64,000 bases of DNA. Origin: Calothrix sp. NIES-4101. GTDB lineage: Bacteria; Cyanobacteriota; Cyanobacteriia; Cyanobacteriales; Nostocaceae. Where the stretch lies: positions 5,754,794 to 5,818,793 of the forward strand of contig AP018280.1 in the NCBI GenBank assembly GCA_004296455.1, in the 5' to 3' direction. Position numbers and translations under genes: made by a program. The notes beneath the pieces were generated by a model that did no database searches, had not been told where the DNA came from, and was given only the letters and a program-made list of their open reading frames with translations. Position 1 is the first letter of the stretch; every line of letters starts with the position of its first letter. Below, piece after piece: positions 29,297 through 38,289 of this stretch.

Positions 29297-30340
29297 CTAC
29301 CCCCAGGGAAGCAACACGCAACTTGGGTTAGTACTACTTCTTTTGACTAAAAAAGGAGATAAAAGGAGATTCTCTACAGTTTTGCCTTCTAATAACTCCA
29401 GCAACATATTCATAGCAGCATTACCCATTTCTACCATGCGTTGGCTGACTGTGGTCAGTGGTGGGGTAACGTAACTGCTCAGAGCAATATTATCAAATCC
29501 CACTAGGCTTAAATCTTGCGGTACGGAAATATTTAGTTCTTTACAAGCCAAAAGAGCGCCAACCGCCACCATATCGTTGTAGCAAAATATCCCAGTTACC
29601 CCAGCGTCGATTAGTTGAGGTAGCATTTTTTTGCCGATATCGATATCGTTGATTGTTTGATTGTCTTGCTCAGGAATTGCCACCCAATTATGATTTTGTG
29701 GTAAACCTGCTTGGGTAAGAGCCATGCGATATCCTTCTAGACGCTGTTGGGCTGCTTTGCTACCATCACCCACACCTAGATAGCCAATAGCACTATGCCC
29801 CAACTCTATTAGATGTTCTACCGCTAAAGTGCCACCTAAACGATCATCTATGGCTACTGAGTGAAATGTTTCACCTTGATCTTCAGTCTCAATATTAATC
29901 AGAACTGTTGGCACAGTAAATTGGGTTAACTGCTTCGTATACTGTTTACTCACTCGTGAGTCAGCTACCAAAATTCCGTCTACTCTCCGATAATGAAAAT
30001 TCTCAATAGCTGCTATTTCTTGCTCAAAGTCTCCGTGAGAAGCATTTAACAAAACATTCAAGCCTGCAAGTTTCGCAACCTCTTCAATTCCCTGTACTAG
30101 CTCGCCAAAAAAGGGATCGGCAATAGAAGTGACAATTACCCCAACGGTATAAGTTCGCTGATTTTGTAAACTTTGCGCGATCGCATTTGGCACATAGTTC
30201 ATCTCCTGAGCTAGTTTTTTGATTTCCTCCCGCACCTTGGAACTAATTAGAGGACTGTCTCGTAAAGCGCGTGAAACCGTAGAGTGAGAAACACCTGCTT
30301 GGCGAGCAATATCTTCAATAGAAATTTTGCGTTTACTCAT
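29297..30340 (-). CDS. frtR: LacI-family repressor of the sugar transport operon
   Basis: A 347-aa LacI/GalR-type regulator. The N-terminal helix-turn-helix reads IEDIARQAGVSHSTVSRALRD, followed by a hinge helix (NYVPNAIAQSL) and a periplasmic-binding-protein-like ligand domain. It is divergent from a sugar ABC transporter, and palindromic operators lie 46-99 bp upstream of its start. In Anabaena variabilis and Nostoc punctiforme the same arrangement is the fructose operon frtRABC, in which FrtR represses transport. The assignment rests on this gene order; a related sugar such as ribose cannot be excluded. Confidence 0.82.
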   Translation of the reverse strand: MSKRKISIEDIARQAGVSHSTVSRALRDSPLISSKVREEIKKLAQEMNYVPNAIAQSLQNQRTYTVGVIVTSIADPFFGELVQGIEEVAKLAGLNVLLNASHGDFEQEIAAIENFHYRRVDGILVADSRVSKQYTKQLTQFTVPTVLINIETEDQGETFHSVAIDDRLGGTLAVEHLIELGHSAIGYLGVGDGSKAAQQRLEGYRMALTQAGLPQNHNWVAIPEQDNQTINDIDIGKKMLPQLIDAGVTGIFCYNDMVAVGALLACKELNISVPQDLSLVGFDNIALSSYVTPPLTTVSQRMVEMGNAAMNMLLELLEGKTVENLLLSPFLVKRSSTNPSCVLLPWG

Positions 30341-30385
30341 ATTTCAGCACAGCTGTCATTAACGTAAATAAACTTAACACATTTT

Positions 30386-30405
30386 TTATGCACAGGTGTG
30401 CAAGA
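30386..30405. promoter_or_regulatory. LacI-type operator, copy 1
   Basis: TTATGCACAGGTGTGCAAGA matches the second copy at 17 of 20 positions and is imperfectly palindromic (TGCACA/TGTGCA). It lies 46 bp upstream of frtR, between the divergent genes, the expected place for FrtR binding. Confidence 0.75.
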
Positions 30406-30419
30406 ATAAAAATTAGCAC

Positions 30420-30439
30420 TTATGCACAGGTGTGCATAA
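30420..30439. promoter_or_regulatory. LacI-type operator, copy 2
   Basis: TTATGCACAGGTGTGCATAA is a near-perfect palindrome with 9-bp arms. Its centre is 34 bp from that of copy 1, a spacing that allows cooperative binding of two dimers. Confidence 0.78.
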
Positions 30440-30696
30440 AGTCTAACAAACAAGATGTTTAATAAAACTTACAATGACCAAGCCATAGTCTACACCTTCA
30501 GATGGTGATGACTTTAAAGATTTACATCTAATGTGAATTACATGTAGGAAACGTTGTAATTTCGTAGATAGTCCCAAACAATTATTTTGGACAAATCTAG
30601 AACCTTTTATGGGTTAAAAGACGCTTCTAATTCACATCAGGCGTGATTGATATTCTGCTGATTTTTGTCGAATTTAAATGCGTTACTAGGATATAG

Positions 30697-31758
30697 ATGA
30701 ATGTGAAAAAAATTCCTTTTACCACAGGTGTTGCAGCAACTTTATTAAGTATTGTTAGTGGTACTCTTGTAAGCTGCACAAACATTTCTCCCAATGGCGA
30801 CACAGCCACTAACACTGATACAAAAAATGTTACTGACACAACTACGCAGAGCAACAATGGCGATGGGCTACGCCCCGTCGTAGGCGATCGCAATGTTAAA
30901 TTACAAGCTGTTGGCGTAACTCTGGGCGATTTAAGTAACCCTTTCTTCGTCGTCATGGCTCAAGGCGCAGAAAAAGAAGCGAAAAAAATTGGTGGGAATG
31001 ATGTCAGAGTCACTGTAGTTTCTAGCGGCTATGACCTCAACCAGCAATTTAACCAAATTGAAAATTTCGTTGCGGCAAATACTGACATTATTATTCTCAA
31101 TGCGGCTGACTCGAAAGGCATTAGACCAGCAGTTGAGCAAGCCAGAAAAGCAGGCAAGATTGTGATTGCGGTAGACACAGGCGTAGACGCAGATGTGGAT
31201 GCTACCGTCACCACGAATAACGTGCAAGCGGGAGAAATTAGTTGTCAATATATTGTCGATCGCCTCAAAGGTAAAGGCAATGTAGTTATAGTCAACGGGC
31301 CGCCAGTCACTTCCGTCATTCAGCGAGTTGATGGCTGCTTGAAAGTGTTTGCCAAATATCCCGATATCAAAATTCTTTCTAAAGACCAGAACGCAGAAGG
31401 TAGCCGGGATGGTGGACTCAGAGTGATGAGCGATATCCTGGTAACATTTCCCAAAATTGATGCTGTTTTTGCGATCAATGATCCTAGTGGTGTGGGAGTC
31501 GATTTAGCCGCCAACCAAGCCAAACGTAAGGAATTTTTCATTGTGGGAGTAGATGGTGCGCCAGAAGCAATTGAAGCGATCGCGTCTAACGATAGCTTAT
31601 ATGCGGCAACTGCTACTCAAAATCCCAGAGGCATGACGCAAAAAGCCGTTCAGGTTGGCAACGATATCTTACATGGCAAAAAACCCGCATCACCCGATAT
31701 TTTGATTCCCGCCAAGTTGATTACCAAAGAGAACGTTAGTACATCAACAGGTTGGTAA
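30697..31758 (+). CDS. frtA: Sugar (fructose) ABC transporter, substrate-binding lipoprotein
   Basis: A 353-aa periplasmic binding protein. The N-terminal signal ends in a lipobox (LVSC, cysteine at about residue 27), so it is a lipoprotein held at the outer face of the inner membrane. A Thr/Asn-rich linker follows, then a type I sugar-binding fold starting LQAVGVTLGDLSNPFF, as in ribose-binding proteins. First gene of the frtABC operon; frtB follows after a repeat-filled spacer. Confidence 0.88.
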   Translation: MNVKKIPFTTGVAATLLSIVSGTLVSCTNISPNGDTATNTDTKNVTDTTTQSNNGDGLRPVVGDRNVKLQAVGVTLGDLSNPFFVVMAQGAEKEAKKIGGNDVRVTVVSSGYDLNQQFNQIENFVAANTDIIILNAADSKGIRPAVEQARKAGKIVIAVDTGVDADVDATVTTNNVQAGEISCQYIVDRLKGKGNVVIVNGPPVTSVIQRVDGCLKVFAKYPDIKILSKDQNAEGSRDGGLRVMSDILVTFPKIDAVFAINDPSGVGVDLAANQAKRKEFFIVGVDGAPEAIEAIASNDSLYAATATQNPRGMTQKAVQVGNDILHGKKPASPDILIPAKLITKENVSTSTGW

Positions 31759-31762
31759 GTTT

Positions 31763-31845
31763 TGGAGGCAGGAGGCAGAAGGCAGGAGGCAGGAGGTAAT
31801 AGTTATTATCCTTCACTCAGCACTCAGCACTCAGCACTCAGCACT
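31763..31845. repeat. Two 7-mer tandem tracts in the frtA-frtB spacer
   Basis: Two tracts lie back to back: units of GGCAGGA type (31768-31797) and four units of ACTCAGC type (31814-31843). They fill most of the 108-bp spacer and are translated in an alternative frame upstream of the real frtB start. Neither has an obvious function. Confidence 0.85.
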
Positions 31846-31866
31846 TTTAATTCAGCACTGAAATTT

Positions 31867-33420
31867 ATGACAACAAATATTAAAACAGATTTTTCTCCGG
31901 CGGCAACTGCCACCCCTGTACTAGAAATGCAGGGAATTGCGAAACGATTTCATGGTGTTGCAGCTTTGCAAGGTGTAAATCTCACGATTTATCCCGGAGA
32001 AGTTCACGCCCTTATGGGTGAAAATGGCGCAGGTAAAAGCACATTAATGAAAATTCTCGCTGGGGCTTATATTGCCGATGAAGGTGAGATTCGCATCAAT
32101 GGTCAACCTGTGAAAATTACCGATCCGGGTACAGCACGCAAAGCGGGTATTAACCTGATTTATCAGGAGTTGAACGTTGCACCCAATTTAACCGTAACTG
32201 AAAATATGTTTATGGGAAGCGAGTTGCAGCGAGGTCAATTTTTAGACCGCAAAACAATGGAACTCGAAGCCCAGGAAGTGCTAGACAGTTTGGGGGCGAC
32301 TTTTACACCACAAACTATTGTTGGTACATTAGCGATCGCTGAACAACAACAAGTAGAAATCGCCAGGGCGCTGAAGGACAAAAGCCGGATTTTGGTAATG
32401 GATGAACCAACAGCCGCACTGTCTGACCATGAAACTGAGCGATTGTTTGAAGTAATTCGCAAACTCCGCAACGATGGCATTGCCATTATCTATATCAGTC
32501 ATCGCATGGAAGAAATATATGCCTTGGCTGACCGAATTAGTGTGCTACGTGATGGTCAATATATTGGCAGTCTGACCCGTGAAGAAATTTCGCCGCAGAG
32601 ATTGGTACAAATGATGGTCGGTCGTTCGATGCAGGACTTTTACGAACATCAACGGCAAAAAAGTCCTGGTGCAGTGGTGTTGGAAGTCAGAAATATTAGT
32701 GATGGGCGCAAGGTGCAACCAGCTAGTTTTCAACTGCGTGCGGGCGAAATTCTTGGACTTTCTGGGTTAGTGGGCGCTGGACGTACAGAAGTATCCCGGT
32801 TGATTTTTGGTGCCGATCGCAAAGTTAGCGGTGAAGTCTTCCTAAATGGCAAAAAATTAGAGATTCATTCACCCAGTGATGCGATCGCCGCAGGGATTGG
32901 CTACGTCCCCGAAGACCGCAAAGACCAAGGTTTATTTCTGGAGATGAGTTCCCGCAAGAATATTGGACTGAATCGACTCAAACAAGATGCCAAAGGTGGC
33001 ATTGTTAACTGGGTTTCAGTCAATAAAATTGCCGCAGATGCGGTAGAAAACTTCCATATCCGCTTGGCGAATTTGGAAATTAGAGCCGTGGATCTTTCCG
33101 GTGGTAATCAGCAAAAACTCCTGCTGGCACGTTGGTTAGCCATTAATCCCAGAGTATTGATGCTAGATGAACCAACAAGGGGCGTAGATATTGGCGCTAA
33201 AAGCGAAATTTATCGAATTATTAGCGACTTATCAGCCCAAGGGGTAGCCATTCTCATGGTTTCCAGCGAATTACCGGAAATTGTGGGTATGAGCGATCGC
33301 GTTTTAGTCATGCGCGAAGGGCAATTAGTCGGCGAACTCGACGACAGCCCAGGCAAAGAAATCACCCAAGAAAACATTATGCACTATGCAACTGGAGCAT
33401 CGGAGGTAACAGCATCATGA
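31867..33420 (+). CDS. frtB: Sugar (fructose) ABC transporter, double ATP-binding protein
   Basis: A 517-aa RbsA-type protein with two nucleotide-binding halves. The start is set at [12 protein letters not shown]; the 105 bases upstream in frame are tandem repeat. First half: Walker [10 protein letters not shown] and [11 protein letters not shown]. Second half: degenerate Walker [10 protein letters not shown] and the signature [15 protein letters not shown]. The asymmetry is normal for this family. It overlaps frtC by four bases (ATGA). Confidence 0.92.
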   Translation: MTTNIKTDFSPAATATPVLEMQGIAKRFHGVAALQGVNLTIYPGEVHALMGENGAGKSTLMKILAGAYIADEGEIRINGQPVKITDPGTARKAGINLIYQELNVAPNLTVTENMFMGSELQRGQFLDRKTMELEAQEVLDSLGATFTPQTIVGTLAIAEQQQVEIARALKDKSRILVMDEPTAALSDHETERLFEVIRKLRNDGIAIIYISHRMEEIYALADRISVLRDGQYIGSLTREEISPQRLVQMMVGRSMQDFYEHQRQKSPGAVVLEVRNISDGRKVQPASFQLRAGEILGLSGLVGAGRTEVSRLIFGADRKVSGEVFLNGKKLEIHSPSDAIAAGIGYVPEDRKDQGLFLEMSSRKNIGLNRLKQDAKGGIVNWVSVNKIAADAVENFHIRLANLEIRAVDLSGGNQQKLLLARWLAINPRVLMLDEPTRGVDIGAKSEIYRIISDLSAQGVAILMVSSELPEIVGMSDRVLVMREGQLVGELDDSPGKEITQENIMHYATGASEVTAS

Positions 33421-34415
33421 GTCAAACCTTAAGACCTGTCAACAATAGACCTAGCCAAAATTCCGCAGCAAGTCGGCGTAAATCTATCAATAATTTCTTG
33501 CAAGTTGCCGGTATTTTACCAATTCTGGTAATCATCTGTATCTTATTTTCCCTGCTGAGTCCCAACTTTTTCACAGCAGGTAACGCCGTCAATATCTTAC
33601 GTCAGGCATCAATTAATATTGTCCTGGCAACCGGGATGACCTTTGTGATTCTCACTGGTGGGATTGACCTTTCCGTGGGTTCAATCTTGGCTGTTTCTGC
33701 CGTAGTTGCAGTATTAGTCTCTTTGCTACCGGCTTTAGGTTGGTTTGCTGTGCCGGCGGCTTTACTGACAGGGCTACTTTTGGGTTTACTCAACGGCGCG
33801 TTGATTACCTTTATGGATGTGCCGCCGTTTATTGTCACCTTGGGTTCACTAACTGCCTTACGAGGTGCAGCATTCTTGGTTGCCAATGGCACAACAGTTA
33901 TTAACCGGAACATCAATTTTGCTTGGGTAGGTAATAGCTATGTCGGCCCCGTTCCTTGGTTAGTCATCATTGCCCTATTAACTGTAGCTGTGAGTTGGTT
34001 TGTGCTGCGCCAAACTGTTTTAGGTGTACAAATTTACGCCGTTGGTGGTAACGAACGCGCCGCCAGATTAACAGGTATCAAAGTCAATCGTGTCTTGCTA
34101 TTTGTTTATGGCGTGAGTGGATTATTAGCAGGTTTAGCCGGAATTATGAGTGCTAGCCGTCTGTATAGTGCCACAGGCATCTTAGGACAGGGTTATGAAT
34201 TAGATGCGATCGCGGCTGTGATTCTGGGTGGAACCAGCTTTACAGGCGGTATTGGTACAATTGGCGGCACCCTTTTAGGAGCATTAATCATTGCCGTTCT
34301 TAACAATGGTTTGACCTTGTTAAATATGTCCTACTTCTGGCAACTTGTGGTTAAAGGCTTGGTAATTATTGCCGCAGTCATGATTGATAGACTCCGCAGA
34401 CGTTCCCGACGCTAA
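33417..34415 (+). CDS. frtC: Sugar (fructose) ABC transporter permease
   Basis: A 332-aa integral membrane protein of the RbsC type with eight to ten hydrophobic segments and the family box [22 protein letters not shown]. It forms the translocation path with the two halves of FrtB. ATG overlaps the frtB stop (ATGA), and a GGAGG ribosome site lies 11 bases upstream inside frtB, so translation is coupled. Confidence 0.93.
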   Translation: MSQTLRPVNNRPSQNSAASRRKSINNFLQVAGILPILVIICILFSLLSPNFFTAGNAVNILRQASINIVLATGMTFVILTGGIDLSVGSILAVSAVVAVLVSLLPALGWFAVPAALLTGLLLGLLNGALITFMDVPPFIVTLGSLTALRGAAFLVANGTTVINRNINFAWVGNSYVGPVPWLVIIALLTVAVSWFVLRQTVLGVQIYAVGGNERAARLTGIKVNRVLLFVYGVSGLLAGLAGIMSASRLYSATGILGQGYELDAIAAVILGGTSFTGGIGTIGGTLLGALIIAVLNNGLTLLNMSYFWQLVVKGLVIIAAVMIDRLRRRSRR

Positions 34416-34612
34416 ACAAATCCAGAAAGCAGAGAATTGCTACCTGCATAACTCTGCTTCTCTTCTCTGCATTTCTGTCTGAATCAATTACTGATTCAAC
34501 AACAACAACTCTAGAAACTGAAATCTCTCAAGAACCGATACATATAACGAGAGAGTTCTAATTTGTCATGCAGATTTTTAACCATATCTAGTCAAACACC
34601 ATCCTATACCCG

Positions 34613-36226
34613 ATGCTGAAATATCTTTTATCCAGTTTTCCGCTGTTATTATTGGCATCTCCCGCAGTCTGGGCAGCACCTTTAGATAATTCCGCTGCCG
34701 CAGACATGAAAGTTAACACTTTACAAGGACAAGTCACCTCTGTTTCTCAGTTCTCTGATGTCCAACCAACAGATTGGGCATTCCAGGCATTGCAATCATT
34801 AGTTGAACGCTACGGTTGTATTGCGGGTTATCCTAATGCCACTTATCGCGGTAACAGGGCGTTAACTCGTTATGAATTTGCCGCCGGTTTAAATGCTTGT
34901 TTAGATCGCATCAATGAATTACTCGCCACAGCTACTAGTGATCTAGTCAAAAAAGAAGATTTAGCTGTGTTGCAAAAATTACAAACAGACTTTGCCACAG
35001 AACTAGCGACTTTGCGAGGCAGGGTAGATAACTTAGAAGCACGGACAACTACACTCGAACAGCAGCAGTTTTCCACTACTACCAAGCTGAATGCTCAAAT
35101 TATTACCGCCGTTAGTGATACCTTTGGCAATCAAGTAGGAGGTACAGACGATGAAACCAACCTCTTTTTTGCTACTCGCGGTCGTCTCAATTTAGAAAGC
35201 AGTTTCACAGGCAAAGATTTATTACGAGTCCGACTGGAATTTGGCAACTTTGCCAATGCCAATGGCTCAAGTCAAATTGCCGCAGCCACAGGTACAGGGA
35301 TGACACGCCTCAACTTCGATAACGACAGCAATAATAAGCTTTTTGTACCCCACGTCCGTTACTACTTCCCTGTTAGTGATTCCCTCTCCTTCGTTGTTGG
35401 TTCTACAGGTATTGGCTACAACGACATCACAGACAACATAACCCCTGCAACGATCGCTGATGATGGTAATGGTATCCCCTCATTATTTGGCAAAAATAGT
35501 CTTTTGTTTGAGCGAGGTGGCGGTGGTGCTGCTGCTAACTGGAAAATCACCGAAGACTTGATTTTAACTCTTGGTTATTTAGCCAACACTCCCAATAATT
35601 CCACAGCAAAAAATGGCTTATTTGATGGTGGTTACAACGCCCTAGCCCATCTAGCATACTACGGCAAGCAAGGGGCAATTGGTGTCGCCTACTCTCATGG
35701 CTACAACCCTGGTGGAACTGTAGATATCACAGCCGGCAGAGGTAGTGCCTTATCTAGCGCACCTTTTGGTAATAGTATTGCTACGTCTAACAGCATTGTT
35801 GGTGTCCAGGGATATTATCGCTTTTCCCCAAACTTCCAGGTGCATGGTTGGGGTGGTTATATCTGGGCAACTGCTAAAAACTCTGGTTTGAGTGATATTG
35901 CCAATGGTAGGGGGGGAACTGATTCTCTGTTTGTGAATAGTGCTGACAATGCAAATGCCTGCTTTGGGGCAATTGGTATGTCCTTTCCTGATGTCGGTGG
36001 TAAAGGGAATTTGCCAGGAATCCTCTTTGGTTTACCGCCCCGTGTTTCTCACAGTGATGTACGGGAAGAAGGTGATAGTTCTTACCACATCGAAGCTTTT
36101 TATCGTTGGCGACTGAACGATAATATTTCTGTGACTCCTGGCTTTTGGATGATTCTTAACCCAGAAAACGACAGTAGCAATGATACGCAGTATGTCGGAG
36201 TGGTGCGGACAACATTCGATTTTTGA
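34613..36226 (+). CDS. oprB: SLH-domain / OprB-type carbohydrate porin
   Basis: A 537-aa outer-membrane porin. It has a signal peptide (cut about AVWA-AP), an SLH domain that binds the wall (FSDVQPTDWAFQALQSLVE...ALTRYEFAAGL), a short coiled coil (about residues 115-150) and a beta-barrel of the OprB/cyanobacterial SLH porin type, ending in aromatic TTFDF as porins do. It lies 197 bp after frtC on the same strand. In Nostoc such a porin is linked to sugar uptake genes and lets sugar cross the outer membrane. Ion-conducting porins of the same fold cannot be told apart by sequence alone. Confidence 0.85.
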   Translation: MLKYLLSSFPLLLLASPAVWAAPLDNSAAADMKVNTLQGQVTSVSQFSDVQPTDWAFQALQSLVERYGCIAGYPNATYRGNRALTRYEFAAGLNACLDRINELLATATSDLVKKEDLAVLQKLQTDFATELATLRGRVDNLEARTTTLEQQQFSTTTKLNAQIITAVSDTFGNQVGGTDDETNLFFATRGRLNLESSFTGKDLLRVRLEFGNFANANGSSQIAAATGTGMTRLNFDNDSNNKLFVPHVRYYFPVSDSLSFVVGSTGIGYNDITDNITPATIADDGNGIPSLFGKNSLLFERGGGGAAANWKITEDLILTLGYLANTPNNSTAKNGLFDGGYNALAHLAYYGKQGAIGVAYSHGYNPGGTVDITAGRGSALSSAPFGNSIATSNSIVGVQGYYRFSPNFQVHGWGGYIWATAKNSGLSDIANGRGGTDSLFVNSADNANACFGAIGMSFPDVGGKGNLPGILFGLPPRVSHSDVREEGDSSYHIEAFYRWRLNDNISVTPGFWMILNPENDSSNDTQYVGVVRTTFDF

Positions 36227-36261
36227 ACTTGCTTCCGTACTCAGTGGATGCCTTACCCGGA

Positions 36262-36279
36262 TTTATCACAAGTGATAAA
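36262..36279. terminator. Hairpin downstream of oprB
   Basis: TTTATCAC-AA-GTGATAAA is a perfect 8-bp palindrome between the convergent oprB and GFA genes. No T-run follows on the + strand, so termination is likely but weakly supported. Confidence 0.4.
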
Positions 36280-36347
36280 AGGGGGCGAAATCATCCCCTA
36301 ATTCAGCAACGCCAAACAAATATTGATACTCACTGAAAAGCTTCGGT

Positions 36348-36767
36348 TTAGACATTACTGGAAGGTGGCATCTTATCAAACTTGGGTAAATCTGGGTTCA
36401 TGCAATCCCAAGGTTGAGCACTAGCTGTGTAAACGTCGATTCCTGGTTGAAACTCACTGGGTTCATCAAGACTACCTGCCATGATACCCATAAGTCCTGG
36501 CATCGGTGGTTTACTAAATAACCGAGAACCGCAATTTGGGCAGAACCCACGACCGACAATACTGCCGCTATCGCCGATTACATCGAAATACTTCACATCT
36601 CCGGTTACAGTGACTGCATTCAGAGGTACGAGCATTGCCGCAGCAAATGCAGTACCCGTTGCTCGCTGGCAATCACGACAGTGACAATTACCCATAACAA
36701 TTGGTTCTGCCGTACATTCATAGCGGACATTTCCACACATACAACCGCCAGTAAAAGGTATTTTCAT
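36348..36767 (-). CDS. GFA-family zinc protein (CENP-V/GFA)
   Basis: A 139-aa protein with the Cys pattern of the GFA family: CMCGNVRYEC, CHCRDCQR and GFCPNCGSRL, which bind two zinc ions. The family is named for glutathione-dependent formaldehyde-activating enzyme, but most members have no proven activity. It forms a unit with the DUF2834 gene just upstream (36 bp), and both diverge from the XRE regulator at 37283, which may control them. Confidence 0.87.
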   Translation of the reverse strand: MKIPFTGGCMCGNVRYECTAEPIVMGNCHCRDCQRATGTAFAAAMLVPLNAVTVTGDVKYFDVIGDSGSIVGRGFCPNCGSRLFSKPPMPGLMGIMAGSLDEPSEFQPGIDVYTASAQPWDCMNPDLPKFDKMPPSSNV

Positions 36768-36803
36768 GAGAGTATCCTCTCTAACTATTAGTAATAGTAA
36801 TTC

Positions 36804-37175
36804 CTATCTCAAAATATTTCCTTCAATCATCTGTTCTCGATGATACAAGAAGCAGGGTAAAGCACAAGACAGTCCAATCCCCAGGGTTAATCCAATATAG
36901 ACGATCGCCCACAAGCGAGAAGTTCCCAAACGTTTCAATTCAACCCACGCAAAACCCAAAAATGCGATCGCACTAATCAGTAAATCACTGGTAATGTCCG
37001 CAGCAACATTATTCTCAAAAGCTCGTTGCAGAAACAAAGCTGGAGAAAGCAGTGCTGTTGTGTCTTGAAGCAACCAGAACCAAGGTGTAATAGAACCTGC
37101 GATCGCTAACAATAAATAGAAGGTTTTTATGGAGTTAAATGAATTTTTTGTCGAGATATTAGTTGATTGCAGCAT
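36804..37175 (-). CDS. DUF2834 membrane protein
   Basis: A 123-aa protein with three to four hydrophobic segments. It matches the DUF2834 plan: FYLLLAIAGSITPWFWL at the start, a polar middle (AADITSDLLISAIAFLGFAW) and a last helix with a short polar tail. Function unknown. It leads a two-gene unit with the GFA gene, and its start lies 107 bp from the divergent XRE regulator. Confidence 0.75.
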   Translation of the reverse strand: MLQSTNISTKNSFNSIKTFYLLLAIAGSITPWFWLLQDTTALLSPALFLQRAFENNVAADITSDLLISAIAFLGFAWVELKRLGTSRLWAIVYIGLTLGIGLSCALPCFLYHREQMIEGNILR

Positions 37176-37282
37176 GAGTTTTTATCTCTAAAGTTGGTAT
37201 GACACTATCGTGACAAGAAGAGATAATAAAAACAATTACCTGGCAGGTAATAAAAACTATTAATTCATAGATAATTCTCATC

Positions 37283-38137
37283 ATGAAACAGCCCTTAACC
37301 GTTGCCAATTCCAACCTGAATCAATCCTTTGGAACACTCCTCAAACAATGGCGCAATCAACGGGGATTTAGTCAGCTTGATTTAGCTGTCATGAGTCAAG
37401 TTTCTCAGCGACATATTAGTTTTCTGGAATCAGGACGAGCTAAACCCAGTCGGGAGATGGTTCTGCAATTGGCGACTGTTTTGGAAATTCCTTTGAGGCA
37501 ACAAAACCTGATGCTGACAACGGCAGGATTTGCCCCCATTCATACCGAAACCGATATCATGGCTCCGGAGATGACCTCGATTCGTAGAGCGATCGATTTC
37601 ATGCTGCAAAAACATGAACCATTACCAGCTATTGTAGTCGATCGCTACTGGAATCTAATCCTGGCTAACAACGCAGGCACTAGATTACTCACAACTTTTA
37701 TCGATGCAGATAAGCTGCAAAGAACCTTCTATGTGGATGGGAAAATCAACTTAATGCGGGTTGTGTTCCATTCCCAGGGACTACGTCCATTCATTGTCAG
37801 TTGGGAGGACTTTGCCAGGCATTTGCTGCAACGACTGCATCGAGAAGCACTTGCAGAAGGGGAAAGTGAACTATCCACTGCTTTGCTGAAGGAACTTATG
37901 AGTTATCCAGGTGTTTCTGAGATTTGGCACACCTCAAATCAAACCCCAAATCAAACTCCACAAAATTCTTTGCTGTTGAGCATTCACCTCAAAAAAAATG
38001 ATTTGGAATTACAGTTTTTCTCAACAATTGCCACCTTAGGAACTCCCTATGACATCACGCTTCAGGAATTGCGAATTGAATGTTTATTCCCAGCAGATGA
38101 AGCGACTGAGCATAATTGGCAACAGTTAGTTAAATAA
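37283..38137 (+). CDS. XRE-family regulator with MmyB-type ligand domain
   Basis: A 284-aa protein. An N-terminal helix-turn-helix (LLKQWRNQRGFSQLDLAVMSQVSQRHISFLESG, described here by its core SQLDLAVMSQVSQRHISFLE) is followed by an MmyB-like PAS-fold domain with the box VVDRYWNLILANNAG. MmyB-type regulators bind small ligands such as fatty acids. It diverges from the DUF2834-GFA pair and likely regulates it, an inference from position. Confidence 0.85.
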   Translation: MKQPLTVANSNLNQSFGTLLKQWRNQRGFSQLDLAVMSQVSQRHISFLESGRAKPSREMVLQLATVLEIPLRQQNLMLTTAGFAPIHTETDIMAPEMTSIRRAIDFMLQKHEPLPAIVVDRYWNLILANNAGTRLLTTFIDADKLQRTFYVDGKINLMRVVFHSQGLRPFIVSWEDFARHLLQRLHREALAEGESELSTALLKELMSYPGVSEIWHTSNQTPNQTPQNSLLLSIHLKKNDLELQFFSTIATLGTPYDITLQELRIECLFPADEATEHNWQQLVK

Positions 38138-38145
38138 AATATTGA

Positions 38146-38287
38146 TTAGAGGTTATGTATAAACTAAACCTGAAGACTCAAGAAACCAGGTTTCTTGGAT
38201 TTACGTATCGAGCACCATCTGACGTTTTGATGAGAAATCGGGTTTCTCTCTGCGCGACAATCCTTAATATTTACTTTATAAATGACT
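38146..38287. repeat. Foldback (MITE-like) element with 32-bp arm
   Basis: Left arm 38146-38177; right arm about 38260-38287 is its imperfect inverse (core TTTACTTTATA). Inside lie palindromes around AAGAAACC-A-GGTTTCTT (38180-38196) and GAGAAATCGGGTTTCTC. About 142 bp, non-coding. The left arm matches 2859-2890 at 30 of 32 bases. The IS begins two to three bases after its right arm. Confidence 0.55.
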
Positions 38288-38289
38288 TT

